Source: Trifolium pratense
Taxonomy: Eukaryota > Streptophyta > Magnoliopsida > Fabales > Fabaceae
DNA: 64,000 nucleotides
Reading direction: 5' to 3'
NCBI RefSeq assembly: GCF_020283565.1
Contig: NC_060061.1
Coordinates: 3,356,010-3,420,009 of the forward strand
The position numbers were made by a program, and so were the translations under genes. Below the pieces are notes generated by a model, which was not told where the DNA came from, did no database searches, and saw only the letters and a program-made list of their open reading frames with translations. Positions 1 to 12,400 of this stretch are shown in pieces; position 1 is the stretch's first letter; every line of letters begins with the position of its first letter.

Positions 1-868
1 TATCATCCCTCCTTTTACAATTCATTCTAATAATAATTCTTTTATTATTAATTTTTTAAAAAGCAATCTAACTTAAACACTCGTATGTATGTATCAACCA
101 CAAAAAACAAAGGAAAAGCTGGAAGAGAAAACTGAGGGCGGGTAGAGGCAAAAAGAAATTGAATGAGAAAAGGTCATTGTAAGTGACGAATTACGTTGAT
201 TTTAAGTGTCCTTACCTTAGAGACGAATTTTGTATAAAAATTTATGTATTTATTATTACTTTTTCAATGCAAATTTATTCATTGCTTATAGGTTTTTTTA
301 AACAATGTCTTTTTTAGTGTAATTATTTTCTAAATGAAGGTTTATATATATATTATTGAAAGGGACGTCGAACTTCAGATGTCTCAACTACTCTACAATT
401 TTAGTGAGTATAGACATCAGGCTACTAGATCAAAGGAAAAGTATTAATAAAAATACAAAATCTAAAGTTTTGCGAGTCATATTATAAATTATTCAAATTT
501 TACTTGTTTATGAATATAAGTTCCTAATAAAAATGTAAAATCATATGGATTAATTTAAACTATTTCATGTAAATAAACAGTCTAGATTTCCATCAGGACA
601 AATTTTGAAGCTCTTCTAAAATAATGAGCATGGTTAAGAAATTAACATAACCAACAACTCGTTAGTTATATATTAAATCACAACATAGTTTCTAAAAAAA
701 TGATATCACAATCAGAGTTCAGTGGCTTTATATACTGGGCCAAAAGAATATATGCAAGTGCAAATCAATTTCTTGTAATAGTAGACTTTTCTGTTTTCAT
801 ATAAAAACAACAAAATCATCTATGGCAAATCTTCCTCGCAGTATCTGTTGTAAAATATGGGATCTTCC
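1..868. other. AT-rich intergenic stretch downstream of DRP1C
   Basis: No supported coding sequence, tRNA or clear terminal-inverted-repeat element was seen here. The last part presumably holds the 3' UTR of the minus-strand DRP1C gene, whose stop codon is at 869-871. The rest is AT-rich sequence with no long open frame. Confidence 0.6.
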
Positions 869-3800
869 CTATTTCCAGGCCACGGAATCAATATCGTCTC
901 TAGCTTGCTTGTACAATTCAAGTCTTTTTGCTATTTGATTTCTCTTTTCCATTAGTGCTGGGTCTTCATCCAACATGGCGCCCAATTTCTCCTTCTGCGA
1001 ATCACGTACAATCAACTTTCAGTTATAATCTTATCATACAAAATGTTCTACAGAAACTATATAAAATAAATTCTGCTGCAACAAGACAAATCCCTAATGT
1101 TGTGCTCGACTATCTTGAATTGATTATACTCTTAAGTTAACATAAGATATAATCATTGCTAATTTGCTTACATGAGTTAAGTTAACAATATGCCCAGCTA
1201 GGTAGCCTAATAAACTACTATACACGTTTAATAATATAAACACACATATCCACAGGGATCATCATTAATAGACACTTCCGGGCACCATAATCTATTTAAA
1301 GACTTGATCTGACAATAGATTCACCACACCAAGCATTTTTTACAATTGCTCCATGATATGCACAACAAATAATCATTTCATAAACTCACTGACAACATGT
1401 AATAGTTCATTAGATTAACCATGAAGATAACATACCTCCTTCTTTCCAACTTGAACGTAAAAGTAGTTTAGCAATGATCTCTTGGCTTCTCTAACTTGGC
1501 AATAGACTACAGCTTTTGGTATAGTATTCTTAAGCGTATCACAGACCATGTTGATATAAGCACTGACATTTGATCCTGAAACAAAGAACATAGTATATTT
1601 TATCCCAGATAAATGTATAACTTTACAGATCAGCTTAAACAGCGGAATCAAAATCCAAAATTAGCAGATACATGACATAACTTCAACACACCTTTAGAAA
1701 GGCACGTGGAAGAAAGAATTCAATGCATCTTGCTCTTCTTTTTGTAGGAAAAAGAACTTGCGCAAAATATGGAAGTAAAGGAATAAATGTATTTGATCGG
1801 ATGTCTTTGTTTATATCTATAAATACACTTTACTTTTATTTTAGTGGGAATGGCCTTATGAACTAGCTATTTTTATTTGGCTTATGAAAAATCCTGTTTG
1901 TTTAAAAAATGTATTTTTCCGTTGATAACGATGTAACTAGAGATCACAGGTTTAAATCGTGATTAGACTTCTTGCATGTATAAGGTAAGATTATATGAAA
2001 TATTTGTCTATCTCTGCCTCCATAAGCATTAAATTGGCACGACCCTATTAATATTTATTTATTGCTATTCATGTCAAGAAGAGCGATAAATAAATAAAAA
2101 TCCAAGTGACAAGGCATGTAAATTTAAAATTTAAAGAATTCCAATAAAATCAGTCCAGTAGATCTATAATAATAATAGTATACTTAGAGAATGCAATTTA
2201 TACTTATATGTTTAGAGAAGGCCAGTAGAAAACTATGTACCAATTTTGCGGAGGTGATTGTCAGTATAATTGTCCATGTTGGGGGGAGCATTCCGGTTTG
2301 AATTCGGTGGTCCATTTGGGTTTTTTTCTGGTTCAAGATGAATCTTCCTAAAAAATTCTGCTGTTAGATAGCTAGACTCCATATCAACCAACCGTGTAAC
2401 TGTCTTCTTGCTTTCGTCTCGGAATCTATCGAGAGCTTCATTTGCAGCGGTTGCAATATCATTTGAAAGCGTTGGAAATCTTCTTAACTCCTGTACACAA
2501 TGAAGTAGCACACCTATAAGACTCAATTTCTGGTTCCCATGTGTTCCCCTCTTCCACCCCTCCCACCAAAAAAATCAGTAATTCCCATTAAATTCTAAAA
2601 GTAAATGTTCAGAGATATTATTTATAGGCCTGAACGGAATATAACATCAGTTATCTAGCATTATTAGCTCTTGAACATTCACTATTTTTTCTCAACATAA
2701 AAGGAATACTAATAACCAACGCTGACACAGATGAATTAAATGGTATATAAGAACACCATCATCCAACTTGCACGTCTATATTTGAAAGTCGCAACATGTT
2801 GTAAAAGAGTTAATATCAATTCATGTTCCTTACCTCGGTTTCTGCAACTGACTTGCGTACAAGTTCCTTCAAAACGAAATGGACCTGAAGAAAAATAGAT
2901 AGCATGTGAGTTATAAATGGAAAGAGCATAATCCAACTTATATGAAGAGCAGAGAGAACAATCGCTTGTTGCATATAGAAAAAGAGAAGTAAAAACAGAG
3001 AAGGAAAAACACAGGATAAACCGTCATCGGGAGATAATAGACATAAGCAACCACCATGGGAAGTAACTTTTCCTACCAAGTGCCAAAATGGGTAGGGAGG
3101 AAGAAATACAATTTCAAAGCTACAAGATTACAGGATTCCAACTTTTGGAAATGACATGTCATAAAAAAAGAGGTACAGAAAGCAAAAAGAATTCGGCTTT
3201 AACAATGACCCACATCTGGGATGATGCGGATGGAATTGTATGATCATAAATAATTATGTTTGTCATTATTTTAAACTAATTCCATTTGATCACTAATTAT
3301 ATAGTTGCCTTTTGCATGACCAAAACTGAAATGATTAGCCACTAGAAAGTTGAAAGGAGATGAAAGCATTCTTTTGAAAATAAAGAAAGCAAGTAGGTGT
3401 GAAGGATGATTAAATAATCAAGTATTTCAATTTAAAATCCGGAAATTCCACACCATATAAGACCAAGGTAAAATAAAGTCAAGAAAAATTACAGCATCCA
3501 CAGAGGCTTCAGCCGGGCCTTTGAAATAGCTGATTGACCCTTCAATGAGTCTTCTATAACCCTGCTCTGGAGCAATCAGATGAGGTTGATACCCATCAGC
3601 TTCGGTGACAACTTTTTGGACATTTTTTAAGGATAGATGGCGATCAAAGGGAAGCTTTTTTAAAGCAGCCGGTAATTGGTGATCAAAAACTCCGTATATC
3701 CGGTCCCCACCTGGTCGTCTGAAATAGAAATTGGCCACATAGTCATATAGATTAAACTCCAAAAAAATTAACACTGATAGTTGCATAGCATTATATAAAA

Positions 3801-6800
3801 CGAAAAAGAATAGCATACTACAAGCTACTGTAACATAATAACTGTACCTACCCTCCATCCAGGTGCTCTTTAAATACTTTGTCAAATGCACGACACAATT
3901 CTAAAATAGTGTAGAGTTGGGCCTACATAAGTAAGTAGCACAACTTATTATAACTGTACAAGCAGAAATTAGGTAATTTCAAATCTAAGAAAAAGAATTT
4001 CATCATAGATCTCATTTCTAACCCCAGAGTCTACAGCAATAGGCCTGCCAATGCGGTCCAACTCTGCATTAAGCTCATCAATGGTCTTGTTTATTAAGGC
4101 GATGATACTAGGTATCTTCTGCCTGATAACTTGCTCCAAATGCTGAAATCATGAAACCCGTGTAAGAAAGCAAAGAAAATCACTTCACATTGGATGAATT
4201 AGAAATCCATAATGAGTTTAGTGACGCTAAAAATGTTCCAGAAAATGATTTCAATAAAACAAAAATACTTGATGAGAATACCTGAGAAAGAAGCTTAGCA
4301 AGATATTCTGAGCCCATTTTATGCGCCAAATGTCCATATTCAGGACTTGTCTCAAAATATTCACGCTCCTTCCTTCGAGCAGCAATCATGTCAACATTTT
4401 TATTAATATCAGCTTGTGAACGGTTAACAATTCCAACCCATGGATGCTGCAGTCTGTATTGCCTTCCCTCAAGAACCTTAATGTTTCACATAAAGAACAT
4501 CCATCATTTTGCAAACTATGATAAACTACAATTTCACCCTCGATTACATAGAAATCAATTGAATTTATTGAACACCAAAACAAAAGATAAGCACACAGTT
4601 GTTAGAGAAATCATACATCAACTGCATTAGTTCCTCTGTCCATAAGATCAAGTTTTGTAACCACTCCAAAAGTTCTTTCACCTGAAATAATAATAATAAT
4701 AAAAGACAGGTCTCTAAATGGATGCTGGCTAAAAAGGAAATAAGAAAGAAAACTATTGGAAGAAGACAGCCATACCTGATGGATCAACTTCTTTTGCAAT
4801 TTTTATGGCATCCGAAGTGGCAATATCTTGATTGGCAGGAGAGATAGCTAGGATAATGCAGTTTGGCTTCACAATGAAAGAACTTGATTAGACACTGAAT
4901 TTGGAAAAAATGTATTACAAAGGAAGTTCAGTATGCTTAAAATGACACATGACACGTGAATTACAAAACAGTATTCAAACAACACATTATTGTGCCAAGT
5001 TTTCTATCTTTACTGGTGAAGGCTGATACAGCCCACGTTTGTTATGATTTGTCTAGTATTTTTTGTTCTGGATCTCTTGATCCTTCTTAACAACAACAAT
5101 GTTGTACTTCCCCACTTGCAGAGGCCGGTTACACTTGCTTGATAAATTTTAAATCATGTAATACTAAATGACAACTGCCTTCTTCTCTTCATATCAAGAA
5201 TATAATTACCTTCTCAACATACGAACGGACCATGTTTTCAATATCTTGAACAATGCTCTCTTGTTGTCCCTCTGTGAAAGTAGCCGAAATTTCAGTATAA
5301 GTCAGATTTTGACAAGTCTTCCCAGAATAAAACTCAATTTTTGGTAAAGTATGGGGAAATATATTCAGGCTTACCTACTGCAACCTTCGTCAACCCAGGA
5401 AGATCTATGAGGGTTAAGTTTACAACTGCAGATAAATCCCCACAAAATAATCATATATTTGATAATTTAATTTGAACAATAAAATGTAAAGGACATAAAA
5501 GGCAAATTTACACAATTCTAAAAGGCCCCAATCAAATTGCTTTCAAGTTTAATCCATCATGATAAAGGCAGCTACAAACCATTTGGAGAATAAATGCTAA
5601 GGTGAATAGGATGATTAGAAATCTGCTTTGACTTCCCAGTTATTCGATCTGTTTCATCTGCTATTTCCTTCCTCACAGCAGCTGCATGGGCATTAAAGGG
5701 GCAGAAAAGAACCAATTAGTTGGGAGTTTACATGACATAACAAATTACTGAAATCTTTTTACTTGTTAGCCAAACTGAATAACTGACATAATCCCACCTT
5801 CTATTTTAAATACATAAGGTAAGTACTAATGTATTATAAATGATTGCCAGTTTGAAATTTAAGTTTGCTAGAAATCGAATAAATTTTCCTATAACTTACA
5901 AGTAACAAGTACATTTTTTCCACAAGTGGTTAAATCTGCTGCTCTCTGTGTGAGGATAAATTATCCATTAAGTCTTCATGAATTCAACTAATAATGGCGT
6001 ATTACCATAAAATTGAAAAGATTTAATTCATGCATTACTTTGCTACTCATTATTGAACATCTTTTTTGAAACATAATAAGAAACTTCATTTACCGAAGTC
6101 GGTGAATTTCTTTCTTGGTAAGTGAAGAAACTCAGCGTATTCCTGGCCATTTTCAGTCTTATGAAGTTGCAGTACCAACGGCCTCCGCGTAACAATACCT
6201 AGTAAATAATGAAAACAACATCAAAAGCCATTCATTCAGAGGAACCAAAATAATAAAATCATCTACAGCCATCAATACAACGCGCTAGAAATAAGAAAGG
6301 AATTAAAAAAATGCCCACCTATGAGCAGCTATTTACAGTAAATAAATAAACTGAAAAACTATAAATAAAAAAACTTCGTAAACTCCTAGGCCATGGTTGG
6401 ATAAATAAACAACTTAATTATGCGCTTATAGATACATCAGTTTTTCAATGAACCTAAAAAGTAATTTTTTTGCTAATAATAGTGACAGGAGGTAGTAAGT
6501 AATTATCGAATAAGTGTTTAAATAACAAAAGATAATATCAAGTCAAACTATTTTCAACTCAAGTCAATAAGTAGTAAACAACTTAAGGACTTGTTCCTAA
6601 CCTGTTTCCGTAAACTCTAACAAACAATCTCACAACACAAGTGGCTTGTGCAAGTAGATAAACTCAAATAATCAAATCAAAACAGTAACCACTACTCAGC
6701 AAGCATATCATAGCATAGCATAATTTATCAAATATGTATATCTATAATAACTATTACATGCTACTTTCCTAACTACAATGTGATTATCACTGTTGAAGAG

Positions 6801-7179
6801 ATTAGATCTAAATCTAAAATCTAAAATCGAAATCAAATGAATAAGAAACCAAAAAACAATAAGAGAAAGAAATTAAAGAATACCAGATCCACGAGGAAGA
6901 AAGTCTCTTCCAACTACACTTTCCAACACCGATGATTTTCCGGAACTCTGAACAATATTCAACAAACGAGATTCAAATTTATTTGAAAATAAAAAAAAAA
7001 AAAAGTATTAATCATCATTATGAGTAGAAGAGAAAGAAGTTAGTTACCTGACCACCGACAACCGCCACGGAAGGAAGAGCTTCCCAAAGAGATAAACCCT
7101 CGCCACCGTGATCTCCTAAAACAGTACAAGCTCGTTGGATCTTGTTGATAAGACCGATCAAGCTTATCATCGTCGCCAT
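869..7179 (-). CDS. DRP1C: Dynamin-related protein 1C-like GTPase (phragmoplastin family)
   Basis: Plant-specific DRP1 dynamin GTPase. The family acts in membrane fission and tubulation at the cell plate and in clathrin-mediated endocytosis. I assembled 16 exons (minus strand): 7048-7179, 6884-6947, 6094-6198, 5580-5681, 5375-5425, 5210-5271, 4776-4866, 4617-4681, 4282-4476, 4023-4142, 3852-3922, 3493-3718, 2834-2884, 2241-2490, 1436-1575 and 869-994. They sum to 1851 nt, i.e. 616 aa plus stop, close to the ~614 aa of Arabidopsis DRP1C. Visible motifs are the P-loop GGQSSGKS at residues 42-49 (split by intron 1), DLPG near residue 140, TKLD near 210, the middle domain, and a C-terminal GED ending DDIDSVAWK. 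There is no PH domain or proline-rich tail, as expected for DRP1. The DRP1C subtype rests on [15 protein letters not shown] and HLEPEKNPN. The start follows the conserved [18 protein letters not shown]. Nothing is broken. Confidence 0.96.
1920..2060 (+). repeat. Possible SINE-derived fragment in DRP1C intron
   Basis: A B-box-like GGTTTAAATCGTG at about 1949-1961 is followed by the segment cttgcatgtataaggtaag, which resembles the 3' region of TS-type plant SINEs. The A box is unclear and no target duplication is evident, so this is weak. It lies inside the DRP1C intron between exons 14 and 15. Confidence 0.25.
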
Positions 7180-7518
7180 TTTGGATTGAAAAAATGAGAG
7201 ATCAGAAAGAGATGAGATTTTAGGAGGGAATGAAGAGAGATTTTAGATCGGATGAGTTTGTTTGAGATGCAGAATGCGCATCCAAAAAGATGTGTGACTG
7301 TATGGGAAAGGAAAAGAAAACCAACGTTAACAGCAATATATACAAAAATGGAATATATAGAGACGGACGAACAAACGGTTCTTTATGTGTGGGGGGTGAA
7401 TCGTCATTTTACGCGTTTATTGTAGTACTGTATATGAGTTGGTTCAAAAATAAGTTGGTTTTCAAGTCACCTGTTGAAGACTATAGTGATTTTGTGACAT
7501 GACATTTCACTACATAAA
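7180..7518. other. DRP1C 5' flank, probable promoter and 5' UTR
   Basis: This is sequence upstream of the minus-strand DRP1C start. It is purine-rich just above the ATG, consistent with a 5' UTR. A 70-codon open frame on the plus strand (7290-7502) has no recognisable similarity and I do not treat it as a gene. No diagnostic promoter motif was identified. Confidence 0.4.
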
Positions 7519-7520
7519 TA

Positions 7521-7777
7521 CTCTCTCCCTCCCAATTTAATTGACATAGTTGACTATTTCACGTATGTCGATATATAACTTTGACGATTAATATTTTTAT
7601 TTATATAATAATAAAAATTTGATATTTTAAAAATACTCATCGACTCATCGAGATGAATCAAACAACATCTTATATGCTAATATTTATTTTTGTTTTTTTG
7701 TAAAAAATAAGGTCAGAGCAACATGTGTGAATAGTGCACAACAGTCAACTGTGTCAATCAAATTGGGACGGATGAAG
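7521..7777. mobile_element. Stowaway-like MITE
   Basis: The left end reads ctctctccctcccaattt and the right end reads aaattgggacggatgaag. These are imperfect inverted repeats continuing about 35 bp inward (caatttaattgacatagttg against caactgtgtcaatcaaattg). TA dinucleotides flank both ends (7519-7520 and 7778-7779), and the CTCCCTCC/GGGACGGA ends are typical of Stowaway elements mobilised by mariner-like transposases. It has no coding capacity. It lies between the divergently oriented DRP1C and ETHE1 genes. Confidence 0.85.
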
Positions 7778-7779
7778 TA

Positions 7780-8600
7780 TTAAATATTCCTTTTTTTTAT
7801 ATGTAAATAATAAATAATATTGACTAAATATATTATTTTTTTAATAAATTTAAAAAGTTAAATATTGTTTATATATTGTATAAAATTGGAAGAAGTAAAT
7901 AGAATACTCCTAAAATCTATTATTTCCCTTAAAGTCGTCGGAAGTAAATAGAAGAAAATCTATTCTTTCCTTTAGAATATGAATTCACTTAAAATGCACC
8001 CTATTGAAATCACTTTTGTCATTGAGCCTCTAAGGTCGCGTGACCATCGACTAATTTAGTATTAGTAAGCATATCGGTTAGTTTGACTCATTTGTTCATT
8101 AAAATTTAAAATTGAAAATCGAACCAAATCATTTTGATTTTTTCGATTCAATTTAATTTTTAATCAAAACCAAACAAGATAGGTTAAGTTTCTATTTGAT
8201 TTTTCGATTTCACCCATTTTGTCCGAACAACTTACACTCCTACTCACTTCTCTTGTCTTCCTACTTCTCAACTAATTATTAGAATTTCATTATTTGTATT
8301 TTAATTAAGATAATGAACATAAAATCAAGTTTATTGAAAAGAAAGAAAAAAAGAGATTCAATTTGGTTACTTATAATTTTTTGGTGATTCAATATGGTCA
8401 AAATGTAAATAAAACCTAAATTAGTTCATAATTCATAATAATATAAATACTTATTTTTGTTGTTTCCATGAGCTTAACTTAATTGGTATTGATTGACGGT
8501 GTAAAATTATTTTACACGGTCGGTGTATTTAAATGCTTAATTAGTGTCCACTAATTAGCATTTTCCAAAAGTAAAATATGGTAATAGAAATAATATCACG
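7780..8600. other. AT-rich intergenic DNA with small inverted repeat
   Basis: No gene was seen. A short near-perfect inverted repeat at about 8493-8525 (ggtgtaaaat / attttacac) resembles one end of a larger terminal-inverted-repeat element, but I could not identify the matching end. The segment around 8110-8220 is rich in aaatcgaacc/gattttttcgatt-type repeats common in degraded plant transposons. Confidence 0.4.
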
Positions 8601-8609
8601 AGATGCTAC

Positions 8610-9330
8610 TTGCGATCTGAAACAATTCTCCTAAGCGGCACTCGCTTTCTCTCTAACACCGGTGCTTTCTCTTCCGCCGGCGACACTATCTCTTCCAACG
8701 GTTCTCTCTATTACTCACAGATTGCACTTCCAGTGCTCCTCTTCTCTTCAACCTTGCACCCTATCTCTCTCACAACAGGTTCCAATCTTCTTCTATTCAT
8801 TCTTTTCTTTAATTGTACTGTTACTATTCTTTATTTTATTCATGATCAAGTCTCACATACACTTTCTTCACAATTTCAAGGGTTTGGGAGATTTTTCTGC
8901 ATATTGTTTCTCTATGCTTCTACTCTTGCTAAATTTTAATGTAAAAAATCAACTCATTCATTTCTAATTATCAATGCAAAATGTTCTAATTTTAAATTGA
9001 TTTGCAAACTACCCTTGCCAATGCACATGTTTGTATTTTGATGCAATGCTCAAAAAATTTGTTTGATAACTTGATTGATATCAATTTTATTATCTTTGTG
9101 ATATGCAGGGTATGGTAAAAACAAGTAAAATCTTACTGTAACGAGGATTACTATCGATTTGCCTCATTTGTATATTGATATTAGACACCATGATGAAACC
9201 ACTACCGATTAGGATTTTGACATTGATTTCTATGTCCTGTCTCTTCCCATTCCTATGTACAATGGCAACAATGTTGTCTATATCCTCTTGATAGAAACCA
9301 TCGACTCCTTAACTCAATTTTTCATTATTA
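8610..9330 (+). pseudogene. Coding-like remnant of unknown identity upstream of ETHE1
   Basis: Two blocks look like old coding sequence. At 8610-8780 a frame reads ...SGTRFLSNTGAFSSAGD and on to LHPISLTTG, ending at a CAG/GT donor-like site. At about 9110-9320, after an acceptor-like atatgcag, a frame reads NLTVTRITIDLPHLYIDIRH, DFDIDFYVLSLPIP and NGNNVVYILLIETIDSL, but it carries in-frame TAA and TAG stops. The amino-acid composition looks like protein, but I do not recognise the family. It could also be chance. Confidence 0.3.
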
Positions 9331-9440
9331 TATTCATCATCCAACAACAACATCATCGTCATTCCTCTATTTTATCTCCTATTTCTCTTCTCAATCTCTA
9401 ATACTATATACTATTTATATTCCATACTTCAACTACAATA

Positions 9441-12400
9441 ATGCTCAAATTTCAATTCATCAAATTCTCCTCTTTTTTTCCTTCAAAACCCTCATTTTTT
9501 CCTCTTTCAATTTCCACTACAATTAAGCTCAAATCACAAATGGCTTCTTACTCTTCTTATTCTTCTTCCAAACTCTTGTTTCGTCAGCTTTTTGAAAAGG
9601 AATCATCTACTTACACTTACCTTCTTGCTGATGCTTCACATGCTGAAAAACCAGCACTTGTAAGTTGAAAAGAAAAATCCAATTTTGATGTGTGTTTGAT
9701 TATTTATGGGAAATTTTTATGTGGGTTTATTGAATTTGATGATGGGTTTCTTCTGTTTTTGTGATTGATGATTTTGACTTTTTTGTGAAAAAAATGTAAT
9801 TTTGAGTGTGTTTTTGATTATTTCTGGGAATTTTTTTACGTGGGTTGGACTCATTTATTGAATTTGATGATGGGTTTCTTCTGTTTATGAGATTGATGAT
9901 TTTGACTTTTTTGTGAAAAAAAAGTAATTTTGAAGTGTGTTTCATTGTTTCTGAGAATTTTTTATGTGGGTTGGAATCATTTATTGAATTGGATTATGGG
10001 TTTCTTTTGTTTTGGTGATTGATGATTTTTTTTTTTATGAAAAATTCAGTTGATTGACCCTGTTGATAGGACAGTAGATAGAGACTTATCACTTATTCAA
10101 GAATTGGGTTTGAAGCTTGTGTATGCTTTGAATACACATGTACATGCTGATCATGTTACTGGGACTGGCCTCATCAAGGTACGTAGTAGCATGCATCTGC
10201 TGATAAGTTTTGTGATAAACTTTCATCTGAAGTGAAATTGAGCAAGAAATTGTGTTTCCAACTTAATTTGGGTCTGTTTGGATTGACTTATTGGATCTGA
10301 TCTACTAATATAAACACCTTGTGAGACTGTTTGGGAGAGATTATATAAACAGCTTATGACATGTCTGTATGCTGTGTTTTAGCCTATTTCCAAGATCTCT
10401 AGGATAGCTTATGAAAACAATTTATAGCTTATAAAAGTGACTTTGAGTGAATTGATTCGGTAAAATTGATTTTGACTGGAATTGAGTTGAAGCTAAAGTG
10501 ATTTATGTTTGGTTGCATTCATGTAAATGTGAGTTGAACACAAAATTTGAATGTAAAAATGTATTCTAGAATCAAAAGCTATAATTTCTAGCTTCAATTA
10601 TAATCAATTCTGGAGGTAGAAATTGAGCAAGATATGGTGCTTCCAATTTAATTTAGGGTCTGTTTGGATCGACTTATTCGATTTGATATAATAACATAAA
10701 CACTTGTGATACAGTTTGGGCAAGATATTATATAAACAGCTTATGACATGTCCGGAAGCTGTTTTCAATCTATTTCCAAGCTCTCTAGGATAGCTTATGA
10801 AAACAATTTGACATTTTGATTCATTATATCTTTTGGTATAGAAATATGTTGTACATAAGCACTTATATGATAAACACTTTTGTTATAAGCGCTTATTTAT
10901 GCTGTATATCCCACCAGTGTCTAATCAGAATTAAAATTCTATCTTAGCCGGTTAAATTATTCAAGGGTGATGTATGTTTACCCTAGTCACTTCATTCTAG
11001 AGTGTCTATTCCAATATTTGTAAGGGTCATGCTAACTAGTGCCCCCGGGGCACTAGTTAAGGATACAAAAAAAGCAATTTTTGCATTGGAAATGACACTT
11101 TTTATACTTTACAAACATTGACTACACAAGTTTCAATGTAATTTTACTATAATTAGTATCCTTAACTAGTGCCCCGGGGGCACTAGTTAGCATTTTCCTA
11201 TTTGTAATTACTTTCCCGTGGTAGTAACCTAGTTTGGTTTTGTTTTTTCACTTACTATATATAGAGCAAAGTTCCTGATGTAAAGTCTGTTATTTCAAAA
11301 GCAAGTGGTGCAACGGCAGATATTTATGTAGAGCAGGGTGATAAAATCCGTTTCGGCAATCTTTATATAGAGGTTAGTCTGCAGCTACATGCCTAGATTG
11401 ATTTTGCTTCTTTTTTTTGTAAGACTAATACTATACTAATGACAAGTAAATGTCAAAGACGTGTTCCATTTCATTATTTTGTGTAAGGGAATGATTGGGA
11501 TCTATATATGCTGCTTCCTGGCTCGGCCGTCCATTTCTTAATTTTGTTTGATAAGTTTGAACATGTCTACAAAACTCTAAAGTTAGGACGACTCTGATAA
11601 AATATTATTAGATGCGGTTTCTAGTATTGTTACAATTTGGAACATCATTTAAGATAAGAGATCTGATTAGTCAAGTCGATGGATAGATCATAGACATGTC
11701 CTTAATTTCAGACTAATCTTAAACTACAAAGGCGATGGTGTTGAAAGCTAGCTCGTTATGGCGGTAAATTGTGTGTAAAGAAATGAAATTGGCCAAAGAA
11801 TCAAGGATGGCTTTACCTTGTTCGTATTATTATAAATTTTCGATGAAATGGGGAATTTTTGTGTTAAATGGATCTTATTTTCTCTTGTGATGGATGTGGA
11901 TTGCAAATGTTAATGGTTTATTATATTATATATTTTTAATGTATATTATTGTATTTTATTTATCATTGTAGGTTCGTGCAACTCCCGGCCACACCTTAGG
12001 TTGCCTTACCTATGTTACAGGAGATGGACCTGATCAACCTCAACCTAGAATGGCATTCACCGGGGATACCCTGTTAATTCGCGGATGTGGAAGGACCGAC
12101 TTTCAGGTATATACTGTTTAGCTTACCCTTTTCAAAGGGTTTACAAAGGATACATTACTGTTACATTACTTTTATTGAATGATGATGATGGTGATATAAG
12201 GCTGAGTTTTACTCTCTGGTTATTTTTGTGATTTCATCGCGGAGTTTTTTTTTTTGGTATTTAATTCAAATTATTAATATGCAGGGTGGTAGTTCAGAGA
12301 ATCTTTACAAATCGGTCCATTCACAGGTATGAACTTACACTTGTTGTGTATTATGAAATTTCTGGTTTATGAAATTTGAATATTAATATATTTTCTGGAA

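Noticed and set aside
4388..4630. 80-codon plus-strand frame in the DRP1C gene
   Set aside because: It covers DRP1C exon 9 and part of the adjoining intron on the antisense strand.
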